Of a stretch of DNA of 64,000 nucleotides, positions 38,126-50,500 are shown piece after piece. This DNA is from Xiphias gladius (lineage: Eukaryota > Chordata > Actinopteri > Istiophoriformes > Xiphiidae), in NCBI RefSeq assembly GCF_016859285.1, contig NC_053400.1:22649001-22713000 (forward strand), given 5' to 3'. How positions within the stretch are numbered: position 1 is the stretch's first letter; each line of letters begins with the position of its first letter. A program made the position numbers and the translations under genes. The notes below the pieces were generated by a model. The model was given only the letters and a program-made list of their open reading frames with translations, did no database searches and was not told the DNA's origin.

Positions 38126-38899
38126 GAAGCCAGGGGTCTGATAAACATTTTCCTTATCTTTGTTGGTGTATGAAGCTAGAATCCACATGGCAGCTTAGAG
38201 GCTACAGAACTGTGTTAAAGTCATACAATCAAACTTTTGAATTAATTCAGGACACAAATGCAGCCAGCCATGTGCTTACAATGTCATGATATTCTGAATA
38301 CAAAAGGACTGGAAGCAGAAGCTCATAGTCTCATATACAGTGGATGTAGACTGTCAATAGTGGTCGAAGGCAATTCAGTTAGGATGTGAAGAGGCAGTTG
38401 CTTTGAACTGGCGTTTGAGTACAAAAGTTACAACATCTGTTCATTATTCAATCTTGGGAGCAACATCCAATCTTTATAAAGAGCAAGTGCAACTTAGAAA
38501 CCAAGCAGCATGAGAGCACTTCATTCCACTCAGCTAAATGCCAAATTTAACAAGTGTGGCCATGTTTCATTAGGATAAATCAGCGTGGACAGTTAGGTTA
38601 GGTTGCCATTTCAAAATCCTTTAAACAGAAAGTGTCTCTGGGCAAAACCATATTTAAAAACAAAAAAAAAAACATGCCTAAGTAGGATGTGAACACAAAC
38701 AAGGGGAAGTATCATGGGCAAAAAGAACAACCCTGAAAATAAATGGACATTTATTTGGTTTATCTACTTCAAGATGTCACAAAAAAAAACAAAAAAAAAA
38801 AAAAAAACATCCCTGGCAAAAGTGTAATGACAGTGATTTCTCAAGGATTGATATTAAATTTACAATATCACCAGCGGAAAGGAATTATTCCACTGTTAA

Positions 38900-38913
38900 C
38901 CACCAGAGGGCAG
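38900..38913 (+). promoter_or_regulatory. CTCF-like core motif
   Basis: CCACCAGAGGGCAG fits CCASYAGRKGGCRS at every position, in the same orientation as the motif at 16110. It falls in the presumed dync1li2 3' UTR. Confidence 0.45.
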
Positions 38914-41510
38914 CTTCCATAACTTAAGCAGCAAATGCAGATAAACAATGCAGTTTTACTGTGTAGGTTAACTTCTAAGTTCATTACTAAATCTTCTAAA
39001 AAGGCAAGGCAAAAAGAAAAATATGCATTCTGTATCTTTAACTGTAGCAACAAGGAACTGATACAAGTGTCCAAGGAAAAGTGCTTATTTCAACATGTGG
39101 CGGTACTGCTCCTGGCTGTTCTTAAATTGTGCTTCATCCACTTCGGCAACAGACCCTCAGGTGCACATTCCACCCAGTCACAAAAAAGGAGAAATTAAGG
39201 AAAAATAAAAACAATAAGAGCTTCATTTTGATCAAAAGTAAATCCAGAACAGTTTGCAGCATAATTTTGACAACAAATCAAATCATGCATAGACTGTACA
39301 CCAGTATGGTTTTGTGGTTATTCCCTTACAGAGTAAATGTTGAAAAAGTTACGTTAAACCCTATTTGTATCGTCTTTGTGGACAAGTTCAGAGAATTTAC
39401 CATAAACTAGCAGAACACAATTACGGTGCTTTTTTTGACTCCTGAAATCCCAGATATGGTTGAGTGGAATAAGGCATTTCTACCATTTTTACAGGGTATT
39501 ATTCAAAACAGTTTAAAGGCAGGTCTGACATGTGGAATGCAAGGGCTCCATGCAAGAGTAGGACAAAAATGGCCACTGGTTAATCTTATGGATGACTGCT
39601 AACTATAAAAGCAGAACATAGTGACTAATATGCATCTTTGGTTCCATGTTCCAATTCACTCGTTTTCCTTTTTTGCTATTATCTGAATAGCAAATAGCTG
39701 CTTTCTTCACACTTGCCATTAATTCTGTGAAAGCTACTGATGTACACTATCCATAGGATTAAGTAGGGCCTTGCATACAGAATGATAATGTACACTTAAT
39801 TTTGATTAGATTATGGTGTCAGGAAACCATACATATTATTACAGATTATTTGATATGGTACAGTAGACTGGTTTTAATTTTAAAAAAATGAAAAGAAATT
39901 ACATAAGACAATTAAGCAACCCCTTAAGGACACACAAATTAATTAGGAGCATTCCTGTGAAGGCAGGGTGCCCAGTGTGACAAACTGTACAATGAAGGCA
40001 AAGGTTGTCATTTTAAATGGGCACCGAAAGAGACTGAACAAAAAGACCTGACTGGACAAACAGGTTTCCTACAGGGATGTGTTTCTACAGCTATTTCATG
40101 TAGAAACTGGGAATGTTTTAACTGACATGCGAAGTACAGTGTGAATAAAACGTGTGAAACTAAAGGAGAACAGTGCTGTCAAACACTGAAGGATACAATA
40201 TCTCTTTTTGTTCAAAGCACAGCAAGTCATTGTATGTGTTTTGGCTGCAAAGCAAGTGGTTTCAACCACAGCAAGTGTTCGTCTGGGGGACCCAAAAGTT
40301 CCATCATGTGGTTTCTTCTTAATATCAGCAGCCTTTACAGAGTGGATGAAGGCATTCAATCTATTGCTCTATTGAACACTATCAACTAAGCCACAGAAAT
40401 CTTATTTCTGAAAAAATAACAGAGACCACAGGCTTGTCGTACATGAACAAAACTGTTAAACAAATAAATTATTTGGATGACAAGAAATGGACAAAAACCT
40501 TTTAACCGATGGTGCTACAGTGCCTTTCCTCTCATTTAGACAAGCACCTCCACTATGACACAAACAGCTAACTGTGCGAGGCACTTAGGAGTTATAGTAG
40601 GAAAGATGCTGCCCAGCCCCCTCCCCAAATATACACACCTGTAGCTAAAGAAGCAATTCTGATTCTAAGCCAGTCAAATCCCAACCAGTCTCATTTACTC
40701 AAAGAGGCTATTTCCAGAATTTGGGCAGAAATGGATTTTCTACAAAGTCAAAGTTAACCTCAATAGATTTTGTTGTTTTTATATTTACAGAATCCTTCGA
40801 GATGACTAGGGCAAATGATATGATATGCTGTCAGCTATCTGGACTTGTCATATTAGTGTCAAGACATCAGTGGCATTTTAACATGTTACAGATCAATGTT
40901 TCCTTAAACCGGTAAATGGTGCATAAAATAAAATAAAAAGGAGGAACTTTGTATAAATACATCAGTATCATATCCAACATTTTTTACATACTACATATGT
41001 TTGCAAGTATTTGTATTACTTTTTTCAGTGAATATATTTAAAGTTTAAATACCTTCCAATCGCAACCAAATTCCTTCCATCAGATAAGCTGAACCAGAAG
41101 CCACAGGACCAGTATATTTCCACTCTTTAAACCCATGAGGAGAGGGTGTTTTACCCCAGAAACTGGAAAGCCTGCAGCCCAGCACATCAGGCCGGCTGCC
41201 AGGGAGTGTGCACACATTTCCATAAACTGACATCCCTCACAAAATAACATTTACAGTGGAAGAGAGGACAAAAATAAAACCAAGCCTTCAGCACTTATCT
41301 CATTAACACCTCCATCTCTGTTATCTCTCTCTTCCCATCTCACCAGAACACCAAAATATCTGATAGCATCCGAAACTCGTTTTGGTGAAACCACTGTGTG
41401 CGCTGACTGATATAGACATTGGGAATTTGGTCAATTTTTTTTATGCTTACATGTACATGTATTTTTCCAGAGTAATAACGCAGTGGACGATGCAGCTGTT
41501 TTTGTTGCCT

Positions 41511-44500
41511 TCACGCTTCGTTCTCTGTCGGCGGCGGTATGTTGTTAGCTGAAACCATGGAGTCTTGTTTGCGAGTCATTCTGTCCAACTCAGCCTGGAC
41601 ATCAGTCAAACCCGGCTTCTGCCCTTGGAAAAAACAGGAGACAAAGCCCAAAAGTAATCTCCTGTAGCTTCTGTGTGGATTAATAAATAAGAGTTTTCTA
41701 TGGCCAGCAAGCGGATGGATGGGGGTTGGATGGTGAAGCGGTCCCATGCTGGAGATTGGCAGCTCGCTGCTACACTCAACACACATGCAAAACTAATCAT
41801 CAGACAAAGGAATCATGTACTCATGCATTATCCATTCAGCTGGGTCTCACACAGATGTTAACACTGCTCAACGCTGGAACAAAAAGTACATGTCAGTGGT
41901 CTCAGAGAGATGAGTTACGCAATGTTTCCCTCAACACTTCATTGGGTACATTTAGCTATTTCACAAACAGTATTCGACTTTGTTATATTAGGTAAATATA
42001 ACAAAGTAAAAAATAAAAATGTGCCAGAGCTGGGAAAAAGAATTGTTGACATGCAAAACAGCGTAGGTTACTTAAGTAAAATAACAGATAAATTAGTTTA
42101 GCAAGACAGCAGTAGGATATGACATGGAGTTAGTGACATTAGTTTCATTGAGCAATTATGGTTGTAGGTTTGGTGCATACAGGCCTGTAATAAGTTTCCT
42201 CAGATGACAGAAGTTCAGTCAAAGAGAACAACTTTTCTTTTTCTCCTGTTTAAACCTTCGTTCTCAGGCTGTAGAGATAAAACTCCAGACAGGAAAATGG
42301 TCCACAGCCTCTTTCAACAAAAGGCCCTGTTTCTAACTCCTCCTGTCTTAAGAGTGCATGCAATCAATGCTCTGTGACTGCTCTAAATGCACAGGATGCT
42401 ATAGTCCACAACTACGCTTTATAACTGTTTTGATAAAAGGACAACTGCTAACCTGTAAGTAAGACAGTTTGAAAACAGGGATGCTGTTGAGAGCACTGGA
42501 ATAAGAGGTTGTACCTGTTTTCTTGGCAGACCCTTGAACTCCAGCTCCAACTGCTCCAGTTCCTGGGCTCCCTGGGGCTCCAGTCTTTTTACTCAACAGA
42601 CTGTTGAAGAAGTTAGCCAGCACTCCCTCATTGGCAGCCCCCGCTGCGGGAGAAACAATGAACTTTGGTATAAACAAAACCTCCTTTTCTTGTGAAAATT
42701 GTAAAAGATAACAAGATTACAAAAACAAGTTTTTAATAGGTTGCACATATTTTTACTTAATAATAGCCAACACCCGCCACACTTTATTACTTAGTTGAGT
42801 TACCTACTCAACACTAAAACTATTGAGAACACAGGATGATTACTAACAAATTATGTTGCTTTAATGCCCAATATCTGATAATGTTGTGACTCAAAAATAG
42901 CAGTTTAGCTTCAGCAGTTTAGCTTCAGTCACTTCTTTTCAAATACATATGTATTATTCCTAATACATACAATCACGTATTTGCAAAATAAGGCCATATC
43001 TTTATCTTGAAAAGATGAGGACAACTCCTTTACCCCCTATCAAAGGGTGGTGTAGTGCACTTTGGTAGGTGTACTGCCCTACAATCACAAATTTGTCTAA
43101 GAGGGCTTTACAAGCTATACAGCATATTTGGACCCTCTATCTTTAGGTCCTTGATTTGGATAAGGAAATATTCCACAAAACCTCCATCAGAAAAATGTGT
43201 GTTGATAAGTTTCTAAAAACAGAGTCCTGTCTTTTTGTGAGAGAATTAAAAAAAGTCCCAAAAAATCCTTTGAAGTATGCAATTATAACTCTACTAACAA
43301 CATCACAATTCAAAACCACAACACACAAGGGGGGGGGGGGGGGCAGACCTTTTTTATTCTAATTAAACCAGACATTAAGTTTTTTTAAGGTGGAATGAAA
43401 TAATCCCCTACTGCACTTAATGATGGGGAGAATGTCAATTTTTCTATTTAAAAGGTGGCCAGTTCAAGAGGTGTGCAAGTATCTATAGCTATGTAAATTA
43501 TTACAGTTGTTACCACTCGGGGGCGGTATTGCAGCACTTCAGGAGAAAGGTGTTCACATTTCAGCCAAAACATCAAAGATGAGTGGAAATGACTGCGAAC
43601 AAAGTGTTTTTTTTGCAGGGGTCCAAACGAAATGAAAGAGTATCTTGAAATCAGTCGAAATTACTATGCCAGCCCCTGAGACAAACTAGGGAGCAACTGG
43701 ACTGCAAAGTATGATTCTCAATAACTGGATATGAAAACAAATGAGCATTCATTGAGCTCCTACCTTTCATGTTGGGGTCAGGCTTTTTGACAGCAGCCAT
43801 TGGTGAGCCACTGGTCACGGTGGGTTGGCCAGCACGACCCGCAGGCCTGGGAGACCCTGAGGCTGGCCGTCCTGGAGACTCCTGCGACACAGAAACCAAA
43901 GCGAGACTGTGACCACAAGCTAATAGCTTAGTTTATCTATCTCCAAGGAAAATGATACAGTTCATAGAAAAAGGAATAAATTCATCCATTACTAAGACTC
44001 CACATTTGAGGGATGTTAAGACACTTACTGTTGCCCCTCTTGTTGGCGTGGCTGGCTGCTTTGCTAACAAAGACTGGAGAGAAAAAAAGGTTATAAAGTG
44101 AATGGCTTAATTCAGACATAGTTTGATTCCAACAACAGGTTTCTCTGCACACTCAAATGGAAAGTATAAGTCCGTTTCCATTAACTCCTGTACAAACTTT
44201 AATTTAGATGTTGATAAATAAAAGGGTAGTCAGTGCATATAAACACAGAAGTTGAAGAAGTGTTTTTTAAACTGCCTTCCTGTTTTTTTGTCCACAAAAT
44301 AGGAAGTGAAGGCGATGTTACTTGTCATGTGGAAGTTCAGGTATTCACCAGTACGAGCAGTGTTTTATAGTGCAAATACTAGTTTAGGATCATCAGCTAA
44401 CTAGTTCACTAACTTTTAGCCAAATGTTTGTAGATTTTTTGAGACATCTTACAACTTTGTTTTCTCAAGCTACTAATAATACTAAAAAAAAAAAAAACAT

Positions 44501-47500
44501 AATTAAAAAAAAAAAAAAAACTAACACCTCACGTTATCCAGTTTGATTAGGAGATTACATTTTATTTGATTGTCAAAACCTTTCAGGAAACACAGTCAAA
44601 TTCACTGACTGAAGTCAGAAATTATGAAATATGCCGGAAAGATAGACCCATACCTGTTGCTTCATCAGGAATACCTGCTCATCCTCTGCATTTATCTCTT
44701 TGTCATGAACCAGCTGTAAAGAAGAGCAAAGCAGAAAGAAAGCCATTAAAAACAAAGCCAATGTAGGATCAATGGCAATAACCTCAAATACTTAATGCTG
44801 CATGGGGTTATTTAATTGACAGTTCAGGTTGTAATGTCAACATCAAAGTTTACATTTTGTATTTGTAGTAGATTTTGTATATGTACCTTTCGTACTGGAG
44901 GCTTTGTGATAAAGTCTTCAAATGGATCTTCGGGTCTGACTGTTGTGAAGTTTTCATGCAAAATCCCAATTTTCTTCTCATTATCCCATCCAGATGGACT
45001 GAAATAAAGGAAGAAACAGTTCAATTACAGTGAGAGCAATGATATAAGTTCCGTTTTCAAAAATTCCCTCTGAATAAAAATGAGAATTCAGTTTTTTGTA
45101 TGTCACTCGTAATAAAAACTGAAAGAAAGATGACAAGAGCACAGTGTTTGGCAATGCTCCAATTATAACAGTCAGTAATATTAGATGAAAAACCAAAGAA
45201 ACCATGATGAACTACACAAACTAGGGCATTTCCAGTTTCACTTACATGAACACTGCATCCTTCTCCACCACTAAGGCAGGTGTGGTGAACTGGAAGTCAT
45301 ACATCTTATGTACTATATATTTGTAAAGCAGATCCAGGTTCTTCTCTTCTTTGACTGAAGTGTAGATCAAGCCAGCTCCATCTGTTTAGTTCAGTTAAGG
45401 CAGCAATTCTTGGGGTAATGAAACAGATGGCAGACTGATTGACTGAAGATAATAAAATATCATCGGCCATATAAAAAAAAAAAAAAAAAAAACATATGTA
45501 TTGGCCAATTCTGTTTGAACAGCCAATGTTATAAATTGAATGACCATTGTGACGGAATTACACATAATTATGCATTAAAAGGATACACTGTAAGCAAAAT
45601 CTTCTGATGTGGGACTGGATGAAATCGAACTGCTCCTCTCTGTAGTCATGCTCCTTCTCTAGTATGCTGACTGCATCACACTGAAGAATAAAAAAATTCA
45701 GAGAGGGAAATAGATAAATATTTTAAAAAAGGACAGACAATGAAATGTTAGCATTCAGAAATATATGAACGAGGTAACACTGTTGTCTGGATCTTAAGAC
45801 AGGTCTACAATGACAGTGAATTTCCTGCCCCTGAGTTTCTATTGCAGCTTCTATGATTAGTCATGACAGACATAACATAATAGTCATGACATAATTTAAA
45901 AGATTTTGTTTTTTAATTATCTAACAGTAATACATGTGATAAATAGCAAATAATGCTCTTAAACAATAACTTCTTCTGCAAAGCCGAATACTCTGACAAG
46001 AATTAGACAGAGGCACCAAAGATAAAAAAGGCATATTCATCATTATCTAGTCATAGTGAGCATGTGAAGCTCTGCTGATGGCTACACTGTGTTTTTCAGC
46101 ACAAGTCTTTGCCTGGAGGCTTAACAACCATGTATAATGGCAACTTTCTATTAGAGAATACTGCCTCAAGAAGCAGGAAATAAAAGTAAACACACATCTA
46201 GCAGTGGGGAATGGACAGACTGGATAAAAGGGTCTGAGCCCAAATGTGCTCATCATGGTGGCAATTCAAGAATCCATCAGAGGAAAACAGCAGTAAAGGC
46301 AGTTGTCAAGGTGTTAAACGAGGCTTTCGGGTGCCCGTTTATCTCAGGCAACTCCGGGTTAAGTAGAGAGAGGTACCTACAGGCTAGAACAGCTGTGGCT
46401 GCATACATTTAAAAAAAAAAAAAAAAAAAAAAGAGTAAGGGAAGTTTAGTGAAGCTATGGACCATGACCACAAATGGCCCTAAAGAAGTTCTGGTAAACT
46501 ATTCGGAAACTAAGGAGAGGGTGGCAGGACATTACTTTGGGGGTTTGCCTAGTGATCTTATCCTAAGATAAGTATTCCTCAACTTTACTGAGGATACTGT
46601 TAAAGTAAGAGCACTTACTTACTGCCCATGTGTGTATTCCATTAGATTTTACTTGGTATCATTATTTTTGGCTCTTTGGTCACGAGCATGACAAATAGGT
46701 CAGAGATCCTAACAAATGTCCTACCTACGACTTTTTGGGCTTTAAGAATAATTTACCTTTGTGCAAACTATTAGCACTGGAATGCCCAGGTTGTATGTGA
46801 GTGTGTTGTCCCCAAGCGGTAGCACAACAGCCTCCTCTTCCCCTGCTGTTGGGGCCCGTCTCTGTGGGGATGATGGGGTGGCATCTTCAGGTTCTGTGTA
46901 CTCTTGGAACGCTTTCACCACTAGTGAAACAAAGGGAGTAAAAAATAAGAATTCGGACCATTAGGGAATATAAAGTACAGTTCTAGATGAGCCCAAAACA
47001 AACGAAGATCAGTTCAGTTACCAATGTTTTAATCTGCCAGATCATGCTTAATTTCTCCCTCTATTTAAAAAAAACAAAAAACAAAAACAAAACAAAAACA
47101 AACATCTTCAACAAAAGGCTTTTTCACCTTGTTTTTCATGACATAGTACATATGTAAAATAAATCACTATGAAAAACAACATTTGTGTTTTTACCCTCTG
47201 ACAAAATATGTATATTGATAGAAGATGTCATCATGTACCAGTAGGCATAAATACTGGTCTGCATAAGCACTGTCGAACAAACAATGCTTATACAGAATTA
47301 TGCAGACCTGCCCCTCTGCTCCTTGTATCAAATGAATATGCCTCGCTTTCCCCAATTCGTGTCCAATTGGTTTGCACCTTTGAAAGTTCTCTCTCTGCGT
47401 TATGAGCCATTCTAACATGCATTCAATAGGGGTGTAGTGACAAGGTAACACACAATAGCGTTCTCTCATGATACATTAGAAATGTTACTTAAACTATCAA

Positions 47501-50500
47501 ATTATGTGCAGAAAGTTGTGCCTATGCCTACAGTGCCTATGAAAAAAGATCTAAAATATAAATAAGAAAATTAAGCCAACCAATGAAAGTTCTTGTCGTC
47601 TTCACTTAGTATCTCTGCCCCAACATGTAATTTTTCAAGGCGCATGTCATCTTTGGTGGTACCTTTGGTAAAGCTATGGAGCTACTTTAGCCTCTGCAAC
47701 ACCGTGAGGTAGAAGTATATGTATCTGGTCTTATAGTGCAGTGTTATTTGCTGTGCTCAAACTATGTTAAATGCACATACAATTTGTCATTACTGTTACA
47801 GAGCCTGTATTATTTTAGTATCAGTGGAAGAAATTATTTTAAAAACACAAAATTTTCACGGTTACATAATAGGCCTTGGGTGAAAGGTAGAAAATTAATG
47901 GCATCCTTCACTTTTCTGTTGTGCTGCTTCAGCTGTCCAGACATTAACAAAGCTGCAGTGGGAGATGGTGGTGGGGGGGTTATATGCAGGAAGCTTTGGC
48001 CTACTTCCTCAGGAGCCTCGGGAATGCAGTTGGGGACAGCCCACAAAGCCAGATTGACTTGCCGTTTTGAGCCAAGTCCTTTACTTTCAGACTTGGGATT
48101 TAGTATATGGGGCGTGAACTGGTGTTACAAGCAATCTAAAACGGAACCCTGCTTAGATATAGGATTACACAAATCCAGTGCATCTGCACAAATATTTACA
48201 TTTGGGCACAAGGGAAAGCTTTTAACATGCTGATTATACAGTATTCAAAAGGAAGATTGGTGAACATTTCTTGCCTTTTTCCCCCTTGCTATAGAGGACA
48301 TCTAAACCTAATTTGACAAAAATTTGAATGACTGCTAAAATAAAAAATAAAAAAATAAATTAAAAAAAGACTTGTCCTCTAATCCTTTCCAGTGCAAAGA
48401 CTTTAAAAGGTACACAGGGGGTCTGCTCGACCAAGACATGGCACACAAAATTTACTGAATGAAAACACAGACAAGACCAAATCAATTCGGAACTGATCAA
48501 AACCTGACAATACCTATTTTACTGATAATATTTTTAAATAGTTAATATTTGTTAATAATGTCTTAAAAGTGACTAATATCACAAAAAAAAAAAAAAACTC
48601 AAACACTATTTTCACTGCCATCCATTTATCATGGTTATGTCTCCACCAAAGTGGTGCCTGAGGAAGCAGTTGAAGGAGCAGTGGATTATGCTTAAGGAAA
48701 AGTTTCAATAGCTTGGATGGATGTTTTGATAGTTTGTTTTTGCCATGAAAACATCAGTCTCTGTGATTTGTAGCTTACAGGGTGTGAGCATTTGATGCTA
48801 AACAGATATTTTGGGTGGAGTATCACTAAAATAAAATGTGAAAGAGAAAGACAGGCAGACTTTGCCCTACTAAAGACCTATCCATCTGTTCCACAAACAA
48901 AGGTGAGGTCATAATGCATTGGTAAAGATAACCAGGGACAGCTCAGCCTTCCATAAACTAAATATAGTGCACTTAAACCACTCAAACTGTACTTCAAAAG
49001 ATTATTCTTATTGAATTCCAAAAGAATAGACTTTTATTAATCATTGAGATCCTTACTATGTACATTCATTTCTACAAAGATGTCAGTAAAAAGTGAAATC
49101 TCATGTTTTGCTACAAATAAATATGTCTTTTCTGTCCAACGAAATTTCAAATTAAATTTGCTCTCAACGGCTATTAACATAATAATACTTATTAAATCAC
49201 AAAAGACAAGCCCAAGTTTTAAACCAGTCTCTAACTGGTTGCTTGTTAATGCTGCTGATTCATGGTTAAAACATTTTACAGCTGTTAGGTTACTTGCATC
49301 CTTTAATTTCAGCGAAACAGACCTGGAGTCAAATCAAAATACCCAAGATGTTTGCCTACACACCATTCCGAAATACTGTAGCTAAAATAATCCATGTCTT
49401 GTCACTCCCGTAGAAGACACTGAGGGAAATATTTCTATTATTTCTTTATTTGTGTTCATGGCAGAACTAGGTTGATCCTGTAATTTGGCTTGAGACGACT
49501 CAGCAGGCAGCCTACTTCAGTTACAGCATAGCAGGAGTCGGAACGCACGGCCCACTGACTGAATTCAGACCCACTCAGTTTACATCCCTTCCTTTCCCTG
49601 ACGCTGCTGTTGGAGGGGAGGGAACCATGATGCAAGACGCCTGCAAGACTCTCTGGACAAAAGCCTACGCACACACTTCCAGTCTATCTGTCAGCCTGCC
49701 CCTCTCTCACTCACACACTCACATCAACAAATAAATAATCCAACCAAGTCTCACCAATGTGCTACTGACATCACATGATCATGATCATCAGTAATATGCT
49801 GGAAGATGCTTTATCTGGATGACATGTCTCAGCTAAACTGGAAATATGACCATGTCAGTGGGTGGGGTCAAAATGTTTGGCAAGAGAGAAAGTAGGAGGG
49901 ACCCTAGAGAAATCTGACAAACAGATTTGAAGTTAAGCCTCAAAAATTGACCACACTGTGAAGACTCAAGCAAAAAATACTTTTACAGTTCAGACAAACA
50001 CTACAATTGCAAATTTACAACTTTAATGAATGCTCAAGCCAACATCTACTGAATATACAGCATAATGTAGAAAACTCCAGGCAGTACTTCCTTTCTACTG
50101 CTTTGTATAAGTCAAATTCAACTATGCTTAACTAATACAGCAACTTGAACTGAAATAGGTCAGTAAAAGCAAATTGAAAAATGTGGACCCATTCAAAGTA
50201 CTTATAATTAATGATGTGCTTTAGTCATCACTTGGCTACCAGCTTCCTTTTTCACACATTTGCCATCACACTAGACTACTTCTTACAACTTGTCAATGTA
50301 TTAGCATGTTATATGTTTACGTTTTTGGGCCTGTTCTGTCAAATTCATCTGTCATAATTAAACAATTTGACTTCTTTGTGAAGTCAACTTGTTTAATTGG
50401 ACTTATAAGCTTATAAGCTCTTCAGACTTATAAGAGCAACAGCAGCAAGCAAACTTTGGAGGCAGATAAGAACCTTCTGTTAAACCCTGTGGGCTGAACT

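Larger units (their letters stand above)
38120..41510 (-). other. dync1li2: dync1li2 3' UTR region
   Basis: About 3.4 kb of AT-rich, non-coding sequence follows the stop codon in the direction of transcription. Minus-strand AATAAA signals lie at 38750-38755 and 38120-38125. No other gene is recognised. The extent is inferred; the true cleavage site is not visible. Confidence 0.5.

Noticed and set aside
43516..43529. Third CTCF-type core
   Set aside because: CCACTCGGGGGCGG breaks the core at the invariant A, so it was left out.
47736..48233. 165-codon plus-strand open frame in dync1li2 intron 4
   Set aside because: No homology recognised, antisense to the host gene, and no evident promoter or splice context.
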